Assembly (NCBI GenBank): GCA_024710005.1
Contig: JANJVQ010000018.1
Location: 1 to 64,000 of the forward strand
Direction of reading: 5' to 3'
Source of the DNA: Paludibacter sp.
GTDB taxonomy: Bacteria > Bacteroidota > Bacteroidia > Bacteroidales > Paludibacteraceae
Length of the DNA stretch: 64,000 bases
Below, one piece after another: positions 26,915 through 36,577 of the stretch; positions within the stretch are counted from its first letter, which is position 1; each line of letters opens with the position of its first letter. The position numbers were made by a program, and so were the translations under genes. A model generated the notes under the pieces. That model was given only the letters and a program-made list of their open reading frames with translations, was not told the origin of the DNA and did not search any database.

Positions 26915-28147
26915 TTATGAACGGGTTTGTCCGTCACCTTTTATAATCCATTTATAAGAACAAAGCTCTTCCAGTGCCATCGGTCCCCGTGCATGCATTT
27001 TCTGTGTGCTGATGCCGATTTCAGCACCGAGACCAAACTGTGCCCCATCTGTAAATGCCGTTGAAACATTGGTGTAAACGCAGGCTGCATCAACCATCTT
27101 ATCGAAATACTGAATATTTTGGTCGTTTTCGCTGATGATGCATTCACTGTGTTTGGAGCTATTAACGGAAATGTGTTCAACGGCTTCAGTAACAGACGAG
27201 ATGGTTTTAACCGACATTTTATAGTCTAAAAACTCTGTCCCAAAACTTTCAGCCACTGCACGCTCCAGATATGGATATGTAGCTTCTAAAACAGCATAAG
27301 ATGGCTCATCTGCATAAATTATTACCTTCTTCTCTGCTAATTTTGCACATAAAACGGGTAAATCCTTCAATCTGGAAGCATGTATCACCAGACAATCCAA
27401 GGCATTACAAACACTTACCCGACGGGTTTTAGCATTAAAAATAATGGATTTCCCTTTTTCAATATCTCCAAATTCATCAAAGTAGGTATGACAAATGCCG
27501 GCACCGGTTTCAATCACAGGGATTCGGGAGTTATCGCGGACAAATTCAATCAGTCCCTTCCCTCCGCGAGGAATAATCAAATCAACATATCCTACGGCGT
27601 TCATCAAATCGGTGGTAGCTTCTCTTCCTGCAGGAAGCAGGGTCACGATATTTTTATCCAATCCATGTTTTTCCAACACTTGTTGAATTAACTCCACGAT
27701 GGCTTTATTTGAATTATACGCGTCTGTTCCGCCTTTCAACACACAAGCATTGCCCGATTTCAGACAAAGGGAAAACACATCGAAACTAACATTCGGACGG
27801 GCTTCATATATAATTCCAATCACCCCGAAAGGCACACTAACCTTGGTGATTTTCATACCATTGGGACGCTCTGTTTCCATTTTCACCTTCCCAAGCGGTG
27901 AAGACAGACCTGCCACATTGCGAATATCGGCCGCAATGCCTTCGATACGTTCTTTGCTTAACAACAAACGGTCGTACATCGGGTTTGATTGATCCATCAT
28001 GGACAAATCTTTCGCATTTTCTGTCAGGATATGACCGGTATTGGCAACGGCTGCATCAGCCAGACCCACTAATACCTGATTAATGGTGTCGTCGGTCACT
28101 AAATTTAATGTGCGCGAAGCGTTGAGGGAGTTTTGTTTCCAGTTCAT
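26915..28147 (-). CDS. proA: Gamma-glutamyl phosphate reductase (glutamate-5-semialdehyde dehydrogenase)
   Basis: 410 residues, standard size. The aldehyde-dehydrogenase-like fold shows [29 protein letters not shown], the catalytic cysteine in [15 protein letters not shown], and the C-terminal [19 protein letters not shown]. It reduces glutamyl-5-phosphate to the semialdehyde with NADPH, step 2 of proline synthesis. It lies 45 bases downstream of proB; an ACCATATAAG repeat arm fills the gap. Confidence 0.96.
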   Translation of the reverse strand: MNWKQNSLNASRTLNLVTDDTINQVLVGLADAAVANTGHILTENAKDLSMMDQSNPMYDRLLLSKERIEGIAADIRNVAGLSSPLGKVKMETERPNGMKITKVSVPFGVIGIIYEARPNVSFDVFSLCLKSGNACVLKGGTDAYNSNKAIVELIQQVLEKHGLDKNIVTLLPAGREATTDLMNAVGYVDLIIPRGGKGLIEFVRDNSRIPVIETGAGICHTYFDEFGDIEKGKSIIFNAKTRRVSVCNALDCLVIHASRLKDLPVLCAKLAEKKVIIYADEPSYAVLEATYPYLERAVAESFGTEFLDYKMSVKTISSVTEAVEHISVNSSKHSECIISENDQNIQYFDKMVDAACVYTNVSTAFTDGAQFGLGAEIGISTQKMHARGPMALEELCSYKWIIKGDGQTRS

Positions 28148-28161
28148 AATACTTTATTTAA

Positions 28162-28191
28162 ACCATATAAGTCATATGAGTAACATATTAG
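28162..28191. repeat. ACCATATAAG repeat, single arm between proB and proA
   Basis: ACCATATAAGTCATATGAGT begins a 30-nt copy of the repeat arm, one base from the proB stop. No partner arm is found nearby. Confidence 0.7.
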
Positions 28192-28192
28192 T

Positions 28193-29269
28193 TTATTCTA
28201 AATATAGATAATCACAATGCACTATCGGCTTTTGATTTTTTTTACCGATTAGTTCGCGGGATTTTTCACTGTCGTACTGCACTTTACCAACACCCAGTGA
28301 CCTCCCGCTTTCATCAATAATTTTTACGATGTCATCTTTTTCAAATTCTCCTGAAATAGCGGTAACACCCACAGGGAGCAAACTAACTGCTTTTTCTCCT
28401 GTCAGCGCTTTGGCTGCATTTTCATTTACATGTATCTCGCCTTTGGCAAAACCCTGGCTGTGCGCTATCCATTTCTTCACTGAAGATACGGTATCCGATG
28501 AAGCTACAAAGTGTGTACAAACCACATCCGATTTTTTATCCAACAACTGAATCAGTATGTTTTCCCTTTTTCCGTTGGCAATATAAACTTCTATTCCTTC
28601 ATCGGCAATTTTACGTGCTATGGAAGTCTTGGTTGCCATGCCACCTCTCCCGAAAGATGATTTCGACGATTGAATAAAATCAGACACATCTTCGCCTTTC
28701 CTGATTTCCCGTATTACTTTTGAATTTGAATCATCGGGCGAACCATTGAAAATTCCATCAATATTACTCAGGATAATCAACGCTTCCATATCCATCATCG
28801 ATGCAATCAATCCTGAAAGTTCATCGTTATCCGTAAACATCAATTCGGAAACCGAAACCGTATCGTTTTCATTTACAACAGGAATAACCTTATTATCCAG
28901 CATCACCTGCATGCAGTTTCTTTGATTGAGATAATGCCGGCGGCTACTGAAATTCTCTTTCATGGTCAGAACTTGTCCAACCGTTATGCCGTGCTCCCGA
29001 AACAAATCCCAGTAATGGTTAATCAGTTTAGCTTGTCCGACTGCCGAAAAAAGCTGACGTTGATCCACCACGTCCATTTTCTTCGACACCCCCATGATAC
29101 TCCTTCCCGAAGCCACTGCACCGGATGAAATCAGCACGATTTCCACGCCTTTTTTGTGCAATGCGGCCACCTGATCAACGAGTGCCGACATCCGGGTGAT
29201 ATCCAGCGTCCCATCCGGTCTGGTCAGGACATTGCTTCCTATCTTTACTGCTATCTTTTTGTATTTCAT
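28193..29269 (-). CDS. proB: Glutamate 5-kinase
   Basis: 358 residues from the ATG at 29269; an in-frame upstream start (29293) lies inside repeat sequence and is unlikely. The amino-acid-kinase domain is KKIAVKIGSNVLT, IVLISSGAVASG, VVNENDTVSV..FTDNDELSGLIA, and GRGGMATKTSIARKI. A C-terminal PUA domain starts about residue 270 (GEIHVNENAAKAL...GVTAISGEF), as in the Escherichia coli enzyme. It phosphorylates glutamate in step 1 of proline synthesis. First gene of proB-proA. Confidence 0.96.
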   Translation of the reverse strand: MKYKKIAVKIGSNVLTRPDGTLDITRMSALVDQVAALHKKGVEIVLISSGAVASGRSIMGVSKKMDVVDQRQLFSAVGQAKLINHYWDLFREHGITVGQVLTMKENFSSRRHYLNQRNCMQVMLDNKVIPVVNENDTVSVSELMFTDNDELSGLIASMMDMEALIILSNIDGIFNGSPDDSNSKVIREIRKGEDVSDFIQSSKSSFGRGGMATKTSIARKIADEGIEVYIANGKRENILIQLLDKKSDVVCTHFVASSDTVSSVKKWIAHSQGFAKGEIHVNENAAKALTGEKAVSLLPVGVTAISGEFEKDDIVKIIDESGRSLGVGKVQYDSEKSRELIGKKNQKPIVHCDYLYLE

Positions 29270-29279
29270 ATTTAAATAT

Positions 29280-29416
29280 ACCATATAAGTCAAATAAGCT
29301 ACATATAAGTTATGATTGCCTTTTACCTTATAATTTATAATTGTTGTCCGATAAACTTATATTTTTTCCCGAGCAATATTGATAATTATCTAAAAAGCTT
29401 ATTTGACTGATACGGT
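29280..29416. repeat. ACCATATAAG palindromic repeat, two-arm copy
   Basis: ACCATATAAGTCAAATAAGC (29280-29299) and its inverted copy at 29396-29416 differ at two positions across 21 nt. The element fills the gap between proB and the M28 peptidase gene and touches the proB start region. Confidence 0.7.
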
Positions 29417-29425
29417 TAAAAATTA

Positions 29426-30397
29426 TTATTCATTATAAACCACATGCAGCACGGTTGTACCAACAGCAAACAAAGTTTCCTTATCAATGTTGCTCATGGT
29501 ATCGTTTACCGTATGCCAGTAATCTCCAAAACCTTTATCACTTTGCGGGTCATACTGTATAATATTAGCACTCGGAATTCCGGCAATCTGATTCACATAC
29601 AAATGATCATCGGTTACTGATCCCCCCGACCTATTAATAAAGTATTTATCAAAGCCCAGGTTTGCTGCTGTATTCCAGATTTTATCCACTACATTGCGCG
29701 CGTAATAGTCTGATATTTGTTCCCTGTAGAACTTTGAGCCTTTTGCGCCAACCATGTCCAGTAAAATTCCAAACTTTGCCTGATAACCTTGCACATGCGG
29801 ATTTTTTGCCCAATACTGGGAACCCAGACACCAGGAGTCAGTCGCATTTCCCCTGTAATTCTCAGGTGCTCCGTAATCTTCTGCATCGAAAAATATTATA
29901 TCCACACCCAAATGGGGCGATTGCAAACCGATCTGACGCGCAATTTCAAGTAATACACCTACACCACTTGCACCATCATTGGCACCCAATACAGGTTTGT
30001 TGTAATTTCTTGGGTCAGGGTCATGATCCGACCAGGGTCGGCTATCCCAATGCGCAAAAAGTAAAATCCGCTGTGAAGAACCGGGATTAAAAGACCCTAT
30101 AATATTAACAGCATCCAGCACATCCCCGTTGAAAGCTCTTAGTTTTACCTTTTGCTCGGTTACTTCAGCTCCAAAACTCCGAAGCGATGCTGTCAGGTAT
30201 TCAGCACAAGCCTTGTGAGCAGGTGTATTAGGCACCCTTGGACCAAAATCAACCTGTCTTTGTATAAATTGAAATGCCGAGTCGGAAGAAAATACAGGGA
30301 CATCAACTGTACTTTCATTTGAAGTAAGTGGCTTTGCCTGCTGTTTACAAGAAAAAAGCGAGGCAATTATGATTAATAAATAAATTTTTCTTATCAT
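29426..30397 (-). CDS. M28 family peptidase / glutaminyl cyclase-like lipoprotein
   Basis: About 323 residues from the ATG at 30397, which opens onto a lipoprotein signal (IIIASLFSCKQ); an upstream ATG at 30514 would add 39 residues without signal character. M28 metal ligands: HWDSRPWSDHD, GANDGASGVGVLLEIA (bridging Asp), IIFFDAEDYG (acid residues), and VTDDHLYVN (last His). The size and the WCLGSQYWAK segment resemble bacterial glutaminyl-peptide cyclotransferases, which cyclise N-terminal Gln exposed in the periplasm of Bacteroidetes. An aminopeptidase role is the alternative. A TATCTTTG -7 box lies just upstream. Confidence 0.86.
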   Translation of the reverse strand: MIRKIYLLIIIASLFSCKQQAKPLTSNESTVDVPVFSSDSAFQFIQRQVDFGPRVPNTPAHKACAEYLTASLRSFGAEVTEQKVKLRAFNGDVLDAVNIIGSFNPGSSQRILLFAHWDSRPWSDHDPDPRNYNKPVLGANDGASGVGVLLEIARQIGLQSPHLGVDIIFFDAEDYGAPENYRGNATDSWCLGSQYWAKNPHVQGYQAKFGILLDMVGAKGSKFYREQISDYYARNVVDKIWNTAANLGFDKYFINRSGGSVTDDHLYVNQIAGIPSANIIQYDPQSDKGFGDYWHTVNDTMSNIDKETLFAVGTTVLHVVYNE

Positions 30398-30417
30398 TGC
30401 ATGTTGATTTTGCCGAA

Positions 30418-30425
30418 CAAAGATA
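30418..30425 (-). promoter_or_regulatory. -7 box TATCTTTG of the M28 gene
   Basis: The minus strand reads TATCTTTG, matching TAnnTTTG, only 21 bases upstream of the start at 30397, so the leader would be very short. The spacing supports choosing this start over the one at 30514. Confidence 0.5.
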
Positions 30426-30613
30426 CAGCTTTTTTGTAAAACAATATATTTAGTGTTTTTTATCAAAAAAGTATGTTTTTGAGCATAAAACGCAAAAAAC
30501 AGGTTGTAAAACATATTTTTTCATTTGTTTTGAAACAAAATTCAGCTTTTCTTTGCAAGCGTTAACTAAACAACACAATCTTTTTTATACCTTAAAAAAA
30601 CTAATACCTATTT

Positions 30614-30651
30614 ACAACGCGGGACTTTGTGAAAAGTCCCGCGTTGTTTTT
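30614..30651 (+). terminator. Strong stand-alone intrinsic terminator upstream of etfB
   Basis: ACAACGCGGGACTT pairs perfectly with AAGTCCCGCGTTGT (14 bp, 6-nt loop) and is followed by TTTTTA on the plus strand. No plus-strand gene lies upstream; the nearest gene is divergent. It must end an unseen plus-strand RNA or insulate the region. The following stretch (CATCCCGAGCATATCGAGGGATCT) looks like a common Bacteroidetes dispersed repeat. Confidence 0.85.
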
Positions 30652-30740
30652 ATGTCATCCCGAGCATATCGAGGGATCTCCCCAAAAATTTGATTCACCC
30701 TCCCTTTTCTGCACATTATCAAAATTTTGTGCAGGTTTTA

Positions 30741-30771
30741 GTTGCATGTTCAACAAAAACTGCTATTTTTG
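30741..30771 (+). promoter_or_regulatory. Putative promoter of etfB-etfA-acd
   Basis: GTTG (30741-30744), a 19-nt spacer and TATTTTTG (30764-30771) approximate the TTTG-N19-TAnnTTTG promoter. It lies downstream of the strong terminator and about 105 bases before etfB. Confidence 0.5.
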
Positions 30772-30875
30772 TGCGGGTTTTTTACAAACCGGTCGACAAA
30801 CTCCTTTTAAGCGAAATCGGAGCCTGTTCATCCTATTTTGAATTATTTCATTTATAAACCAAAATAATACGCAAA

Positions 30876-31748
30876 ATGAGTTTTAATATTGTTGTGCTTG
30901 CAAAACAAGTGCCCGATACGCGTAATGTTGGGAAAGATGCCATGAAAGCTGACGGAACGGTTAACCGTGCCGCGCTTCCTGCCATCTATAATCCGGAGGA
31001 TCTCAACGCACTCGAACAGGCACTTCGTTTAAAATCAAAAGTTGAAGGCGCACAGGTTCATGTGCTTACGATGGGACCTGCCCGTGCTGCCGAAATTATC
31101 CGTGAAAGCATGTATCGCGGAGCAGATGGAGGTTATCTGTTGAGCGGACGCGAATTTGCCGGTTCGGATACCCTCGCTACTTCTTATGCCCTTGCTGCTG
31201 CCATCCGTAAAATTGGCAAAGTAGACGTAATCGTCTGTGGTCGTCAGGCAATTGACGGAGATACCGCTCAGGTTGGTCCGCAGGTTGCAGAAAAACTGGG
31301 ACTTCCACAAATTACCTATGCAGAAGAGATTCTTGATTTATCGAAAGGGAAAATCACGGTGAAACGTCGCCTGGAAAGAGGTGTTGAAGTGGTTAAAGGT
31401 GCCCTGCCCATGGTGGTTACTGTTAACGGATCTGCTGCTAATTGTCGCCCTCGCCACGCCAAACTCACCCTGAAATACAAAAATGCAAAAACGGTTAGTG
31501 AGCGTCAGGCTTCTTCTACCGATTATACTGATTTGTACGAAACACACCCATACCTCAATATTGCTGAGTGGGGTGCTTCCGATATTGAACACGAAGCACA
31601 GTGGCTCGGACTTTCCGGCTCGCCTACCAAGGTTAAACAAATCGAAAGCGTTGTGTTTACGGCCAAAGAAAGCAAACGTTTAACGCCTGCTGATGGTGAA
31701 ATCGAAGAGTTAATTAAAGAACTTATTGCTAACCACACGATCGGATAA
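30876..31748 (+). CDS. etfB: Electron transfer flavoprotein beta subunit
   Basis: 290 residues. The start FNIVVLAKQVPDTRNV is the family hallmark. VIVCGRQAIDGDTAQVGPQVAEKLGLP is the adenosine-binding region (AMP/FAD), followed by VKRRLERGVEVVKGALPMVVTV. ETF shuttles electrons from acyl-CoA dehydrogenases to the respiratory chain. It heads a three-gene operon with etfA (4-base gap) and an acyl-CoA dehydrogenase, the expected partner. Confidence 0.95.
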   Translation: MSFNIVVLAKQVPDTRNVGKDAMKADGTVNRAALPAIYNPEDLNALEQALRLKSKVEGAQVHVLTMGPARAAEIIRESMYRGADGGYLLSGREFAGSDTLATSYALAAAIRKIGKVDVIVCGRQAIDGDTAQVGPQVAEKLGLPQITYAEEILDLSKGKITVKRRLERGVEVVKGALPMVVTVNGSAANCRPRHAKLTLKYKNAKTVSERQASSTDYTDLYETHPYLNIAEWGASDIEHEAQWLGLSGSPTKVKQIESVVFTAKESKRLTPADGEIEELIKELIANHTIG

Positions 31749-31752
31749 TCTC

Positions 31753-32772
31753 ATGAACAACATATTTGTATATTTAGAAATTGAAGACGGCATCGTAGCT
31801 GATGTTAGTCTGGAGCTGCTGACCAAAGGCCGTACATTAGCCGACAAGCAGCAATGTAAATTAGAAGCTGTTGCAGCAGGTTATCAGTTGGATAAAATCG
31901 GAGAGCAGGTTTTTCCTTATGGCGTTGACACTTTGTATCTGGCTGATGACAAGCGCTTGTCACCTTATACTACATTGCCACACACCTCCATATTGGTGAA
32001 TCTTTTCAAAGAAGAAAAACCTCAGATTGCCCTGATGGGAGCAACTTCTATCGGTCGCGATTTGGGTCCGAGGGTTTCATCGGCCTTGTTCAGTGGATTA
32101 ACCGCCGACTGTACGGCCCTTGAAATCGGAGCATACGAAGACAAAAAAGCAGGTAAAGTTTACGACGACCTGTTGTACCAGATTCGTCCGGCTTTCGGAG
32201 GCAATATCGTGGCCACCATCGTGAACCCGGATTGCCGTCCACAAATGGCTACCGTACGCGAGGGTGTGATGAAGAAAGAAATCCGCAACGCGAAACATGT
32301 AGGTAAGACTGTGAAATTAGAGGTTTCAAAATATGTCTCCGACACCGATTTCGTGATTGAAGTGATTGAGCGTCACATAGAAAAATCGAAAGTAAACCTG
32401 AAGGCAGCACCTATCATCGTGGCAGGAGGTTACGGCATGGGAAGCGCGGAAAACTTCAAAATGCTGTATGACCTGGCAGGCGTGCTGGGTGGCGAAGTGG
32501 GAGCTTCACGTGCAGCAGTTGACTCAGGCATGGCTGAACACGAAAGACAAATCGGTCAGACCGGCACAACGGTTCGTCCGAAACTCTACATAGCCTGTGG
32601 TATTTCCGGACAGATACAACACATCGCCGGGATGCAGGAAAGCGCCATGATTATCGCCATCAACAATGATCCGGATGCACCGATTAATGCTATTGCCGAT
32701 TATGTGATTACAGGTAATGTGGAAGAAGTTGTCCCCAAAATGATTAAGTACTACAAGAAAAACAGCAAATAA
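31753..32772 (+). CDS. etfA: Electron transfer flavoprotein alpha subunit
   Basis: 339 residues from the ATG at 31753; an upstream alternative at 31726 overlaps etfB by 23 bases and is less likely. The N-terminal half (NNIFVYLEIEDGIVADVSLELL) is followed by the C-terminal FAD-binding domain: IIVAGGYGMGSAENFKMLYDLAGVLGGEVGASRAAVDSG (several motifs), GQTGTTVRPKLYIACGISGQIQH and AIAINNDPDAPI-like residues near 310. It forms the heterodimer with EtfB and holds the FAD. One base separates it from the dehydrogenase. Confidence 0.95.
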   Translation: MNNIFVYLEIEDGIVADVSLELLTKGRTLADKQQCKLEAVAAGYQLDKIGEQVFPYGVDTLYLADDKRLSPYTTLPHTSILVNLFKEEKPQIALMGATSIGRDLGPRVSSALFSGLTADCTALEIGAYEDKKAGKVYDDLLYQIRPAFGGNIVATIVNPDCRPQMATVREGVMKKEIRNAKHVGKTVKLEVSKYVSDTDFVIEVIERHIEKSKVNLKAAPIIVAGGYGMGSAENFKMLYDLAGVLGGEVGASRAAVDSGMAEHERQIGQTGTTVRPKLYIACGISGQIQHIAGMQESAMIIAINNDPDAPINAIADYVITGNVEEVVPKMIKYYKKNSK

Positions 32773-32773
32773 G

Positions 32774-34480
32774 ATGAACTACTACAATAATAATCCGGCA
32801 TTAAAATTCCAGCTTTCGCATCCGTTGATGCAAAAGATTGTTGCCCTGAAGGAGCAGAATTTTGTTGAGAAAGATCAATACGATTACGCACCGCGTGATT
32901 TTGAAGATGCCATTGACAACTACGAAAGAGTATTGGAGATCATCGGTGAGATTTGTGCCGAAATCATTGCTCCGAATGCTGAAAGCGTGGACCATGAAGG
33001 TCCGCAGGTAATCAACAACCGGGTGAAATACGCTCGCGGCACCCAGGAAAACCACGATGCGCTGGCACAAGCCGGCTTATACGGCATGTCGCTGCCACGT
33101 CAGTATGGCGGACTCAATTTTTCCATGATTCCTTACATCATGGGTGGTGAAATGGTCTCTCGTGCTGATGCGGGTTTTGCCAACATCTGGGGCCTGCAGG
33201 ACTGCGCCGAAACCATTGCCGAATTCGCTGATGAAAGCATCAAAGCTGAATTCCTGCCCCGTGTTTGTCTGGGCGAAACCTGTTCAATGGACCTGACCGA
33301 ACCGGATGCCGGTTCCGACTTACAGGCCGTGCAACTCAAAGCCACGTACAACGAACATGATGGAGTTTGGTACCTGAATGGTGTAAAACGCTTTATCACC
33401 AATGGTGATGCGCAGATTAAATTAGTACTCGCCCGCTCGGAAGAAGGTTCTACTGACGGACGCGGTTTATCGTATTTCGTGGCGGACAATAATTTTGACC
33501 ACACGATTAAAGTGCGCCGCATTGAAAATAAATTAGGTATCAAAGGATCACCGACCTGCGAACTGGTATTTACCAATACGCCGGCCAAATTAGTGGGAAC
33601 ACGCCGCATGGGTCTGATTAAATATGTGATGTCGCTGATGAACGGCGCTCGATTGGGTGTTGGTGCACAATCGGTTGGTGTTTCTCAGGCTGCTTACGAC
33701 GAAGCCATCGCGTATGCCCGCGAGCGCAAACAATTTGGTAAGGCCATCATCGAATTCCCGGCAGTGTACGAAATGATTTCACTGATGAAAGCGAAACTCG
33801 ATGCTACCCGTGCCTTGTTGTACGAGACCACCCGTTTCGTCGATGTGTACAAAGCGTATGAAGCCATCGAAGCCACCCGCAAGCTCACACCGGAAGAACG
33901 TGCTGACTATAAAGAATATCAGAAACTGGCCGATGGTTTCACACCAATCCTCAAAATGTTCTCCAGTGAATTTGCCAACCAGAATGCTTATGATAGCATC
34001 CAGGTGCATGGAGGTTCCGGTTTCATGAAAGACTATGCCTGCGAACGAATCTATCGCGATGCCCGCATCCTGACAATTTATGAGGGAACTTCCCAGTTGC
34101 AGACCGTTGCGGCCATCCGCCACGTCACCACCGGCAACTACCTCAAACAAATCAGGTACTACGAAGCTCAGCCGATTAATCCTGAGTTTCATTCTTTGCG
34201 GAAAAAGTTGATTACCATGACAACTTTGCTGGAGAATTCGACAAACCGTGTTACTGAAAGCAAAAATCCGGAATATATCGACTTCCAGGCTCGTCGTTTG
34301 GTTGAAATGGCCGGTCACATCATCATGACCTACCTGCTCATCATCGATGCCAGTCGCGATGACATGTTCCGCAAATCAGCCGAGGTTTACCAACGTTATG
34401 CTGAAGTCGAAGTCAGGAAACATGCTACTTTCATTAAGAATTTTGATGTGGAACAAGTGGACAAGTATAAAATAGCGTAA
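32774..34480 (+). CDS. Acyl-CoA dehydrogenase
   Basis: 568 residues, longer than the roughly 380 of short-chain enzymes because of an N-terminal and a C-terminal extension (about 470-568). Signatures: CSMDLTEPDAGSDLQAV (flavin/acyl-CoA loop), IKGSPTCELVF, and the C-terminal helix YACERIYRDARILTIYEGTSQLQ, whose Glu is the catalytic-base position of medium/short-chain members. It oxidises an acyl-CoA and passes electrons to the ETF encoded upstream. Chain length and pathway are not evident. The following spacer carries a GCGAATA repeat and a terminator hairpin. Confidence 0.93.
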   Translation: MNYYNNNPALKFQLSHPLMQKIVALKEQNFVEKDQYDYAPRDFEDAIDNYERVLEIIGEICAEIIAPNAESVDHEGPQVINNRVKYARGTQENHDALAQAGLYGMSLPRQYGGLNFSMIPYIMGGEMVSRADAGFANIWGLQDCAETIAEFADESIKAEFLPRVCLGETCSMDLTEPDAGSDLQAVQLKATYNEHDGVWYLNGVKRFITNGDAQIKLVLARSEEGSTDGRGLSYFVADNNFDHTIKVRRIENKLGIKGSPTCELVFTNTPAKLVGTRRMGLIKYVMSLMNGARLGVGAQSVGVSQAAYDEAIAYARERKQFGKAIIEFPAVYEMISLMKAKLDATRALLYETTRFVDVYKAYEAIEATRKLTPEERADYKEYQKLADGFTPILKMFSSEFANQNAYDSIQVHGGSGFMKDYACERIYRDARILTIYEGTSQLQTVAAIRHVTTGNYLKQIRYYEAQPINPEFHSLRKKLITMTTLLENSTNRVTESKNPEYIDFQARRLVEMAGHIIMTYLLIIDASRDDMFRKSAEVYQRYAEVEVRKHATFIKNFDVEQVDKYKIA

Positions 34481-34502
34481 AGCGGAAAACATAAAGCGAA
34501 GA

Positions 34503-34527
34503 GCGAATAACTAATAGCGAATAGTGA
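34503..34527. repeat. GCGAATA-type repeat, copy 3
   Basis: GCGAATAACTAATAGCGAATAGTGA, directly upstream of the terminator stem and after the acyl-CoA dehydrogenase stop; GCGAATA units occur twice plus degenerate copies. Confidence 0.65.
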
Positions 34528-34603
34528 CAATAACAGTCAGAAAACGAGTGACCTTAATCGCGAAGCGATTTCGACACGAGTTTCTGACTGTTGTTGTATT
34601 TTA
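34528..34603 (+). terminator. Long-stem terminator between convergent operons
   Basis: CAATAACAGTCAGAAA (34528-34543) pairs with TTTCTGACTGTTGTTG (34581-34596), 16 bp with one G-T pair. The interior contains a small TCG..CGA hairpin and the flank is T-rich (TATTTTATTTT). It ends the etf operon and abuts the convergent EamA gene. Confidence 0.7.
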
Positions 34604-35521
34604 TTTTCCTGCCTGTTTCTCTGCCTCCAACTGCGCCCGCGACTTACTTTGTGTCACGATATATACGCCCGAAAACACCAGCACCGCCGCCAGCGCCTGC
34701 TGATAACCAAACTTATCGATACCCACGAGGACAGCCACCAGCGAAGCCATGATAGGCTGCACGTAATTGTACATACTCAGGGTGGTGGGACGAACAGCTT
34801 TTTGACCGATGGGAACCAGAATATAACTCAAAAAAGTAGCTAATACGATTACATAAGCAATCGCATACCAGGTTGAATTCGTTAAGGCTGCAAAACTAAC
34901 CTCTTCAAGCAGAGAATAGCTAAAAGGTAATCCGGTAATGGTGGCAAACAGAAACATCCATTTCATGACCGTGACCGGGTGATATTTGATAATCAGATTC
35001 TTGAAAAGGGTAAGATATAGAGCAAAGGATACGACAGCCAGGAAAACAATGATATTCCCAAGCATATTGCCATTACCGGCTGCCACCGTCTGACTGCTGA
35101 AAACTATAATTAGTGCGCCCGAAGCTCCCACGATTACCCCGATTGCTTTTAGTTGTGTTATGGGTTCTTTCAGGAATATAGCCGATAATATCATCGTTAC
35201 GATGGGCAGCATCGTCACCACAATGGAGGCATCAATGGAGGAAGTCATGGATAAGCCCACGAAGAACGGCAGCTGATTGAGCGTCAGTCCGAATACTGAT
35301 GCAAAGAACAACAACAGCACATCCTTAGGCGGTACACGCTCACGCTTAATGAAAAGAGAAGCCAGCCAAAACAACACCATTGCACCTGAAAAACGAAAGA
35401 AAGTAAGTACCGTCGGATGCAGAATCTCAGGCATCAACATCCGGGCGACCGGATTATTGACTCCGAAAAATATGTTTGCCAGCAACAAGGCTAGATGTCC
35501 TGTTTGTTTCTTTTGTTCCAC
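34601..35521 (-). CDS. EamA/DMT-superfamily transporter
   Basis: 306 residues with ten predicted helices as two EamA repeats (first about 8-140, second about 155-295). GVNNPVARMLM and VIVGASGALIIVF are typical of each half. The start is a GTG at 35521; no ATG precedes the first helix. DMT proteins export or import small metabolites such as amino acids or drugs; the substrate cannot be deduced. It is followed by the terminator shared with the etf operon. Confidence 0.87.
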   Translation of the reverse strand: MEQKKQTGHLALLLANIFFGVNNPVARMLMPEILHPTVLTFFRFSGAMVLFWLASLFIKRERVPPKDVLLLFFASVFGLTLNQLPFFVGLSMTSSIDASIVVTMLPIVTMILSAIFLKEPITQLKAIGVIVGASGALIIVFSSQTVAAGNGNMLGNIIVFLAVVSFALYLTLFKNLIIKYHPVTVMKWMFLFATITGLPFSYSLLEEVSFAALTNSTWYAIAYVIVLATFLSYILVPIGQKAVRPTTLSMYNYVQPIMASLVAVLVGIDKFGYQQALAAVLVFSGVYIVTQSKSRAQLEAEKQAGK

Positions 35522-35558
35522 AAGTTTTAATTTTGAGGGGGCAAAGATAGTTATTTTA

Positions 35559-35586
35559 GCGAATAGCGAATAGCGAATAGTGAATA
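35559..35586. repeat. GCGAATA-type repeat, copy 4
   Basis: Three perfect tandem GCGAATA heptamers followed by GTGAATA, located between the EamA gene and the dioxygenase gene. Confidence 0.75.
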
Positions 35587-35604
35587 ATAAAATTAAAACA
35601 CTAT

Positions 35605-36417
35605 TTAATATATTTTCACTGATGTCATCGTGAGTGAGCCACCAACGGGGTGATCGTTAAACAGGGTGATTGCCTCATCCTTTTCTTTGAGTGCCAGCAC
35701 ATAGAGCAAGGGTAAAAAATGTTCGGGTGTCGGGACGGCCAGCTGAAATGCCCTGCCATGGGCATGGTAATCAATTAAGGCCTGATGGTTATCATGCCGA
35801 ATAAAATCATTCATGCCGGTTCTGGCCTCCTGTGCCCAGTCGAACGCATAATCAACTTTGTTCAGGTTCTGCCAGTCGACCATCCGCAGGTTGTGCACCA
35901 TGTTTCCACTGCCGATAATCAGCACCCCTTTTCGCCGCAACGTGGCCAGTTCCTTCGCCAGATCATAATGTTCCTTTGGCTTTTTGTGCACGTCCAAACT
36001 CAGTTGTACTACCGGCACATTAGCTTCGGGGTATAAATGTTTGATTACACTCCAGGCTCCGTGATCGAGTCCCCAGTCGTAATCGAGTTCCACCGGCGTT
36101 TGTTGCACCGTATCCTTTGCTGTTGAAGCAAGCGACGGACTTCCCGGTGCGGGGTACTGCACTTCATACAATTCTCGCGGGAATCCTCCGAAATCATGGA
36201 TGGTACGGGGATTCTCCATGGCAGTAACCTGCGTACCCCTTGTTTCCCAATGGGCAGAAACACACAGAATAGCGTTGGGCTGCGGAAGTTCTTTCGCCAT
36301 CGCCCTGAAACCACGTACAAACTGATTCTCCTCAATCGCGTTCATGGGGTTTCCATGACCGAGGAAAAGAAGGGGCATTTTTTCAGTTGAATGGAGGGAT
36401 GAGAATGGAGTTGACAT
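35605..36417 (-). CDS. ygiD: LigB-type extradiol dioxygenase (DODA/YgiD-like)
   Basis: 270 residues, or 257 if the ATG at 36378 (MPLLFLGHGNPMNA) is used, which is closer to the E. coli protein start. Class III ring-cleavage signatures: FLGHGNPMNAI (first metal His), SAHWETRGTQVTA (second His), GLDHGAWSVIKHLYP (catalytic His) and IIGSGNMVHNLR (Glu/His region). YgiD cleaves 4,5-DOPA in vitro; the physiological substrate is not known. It stands alone. Confidence 0.88.
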   Translation of the reverse strand: MSTPFSSLHSTEKMPLLFLGHGNPMNAIEENQFVRGFRAMAKELPQPNAILCVSAHWETRGTQVTAMENPRTIHDFGGFPRELYEVQYPAPGSPSLASTAKDTVQQTPVELDYDWGLDHGAWSVIKHLYPEANVPVVQLSLDVHKKPKEHYDLAKELATLRRKGVLIIGSGNMVHNLRMVDWQNLNKVDYAFDWAQEARTGMNDFIRHDNHQALIDYHAHGRAFQLAVPTPEHFLPLLYVLALKEKDEAITLFNDHPVGGSLTMTSVKIY

Positions 36418-36577
36418 GTTATAAATGTTGATTGTGTTTACAGTTACAACAGAAGAAGGCAGTGAAAGTTTATAAACTAAATCTAATCCAATACCTGTCT
36501 ATCAACAATCTCTATTGTGAATATATATCTCATTTACAGTTCGGTTTTCTAAAACTAGCTACAACGGACGTCGTGCT

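Noticed and set aside
30629-30841. 70-codon plus-strand ORF upstream of etfB
   Set aside because: It begins inside the terminator stem and crosses a dispersed repeat and the likely promoter; the Cys/Phe-rich composition is not protein-like.
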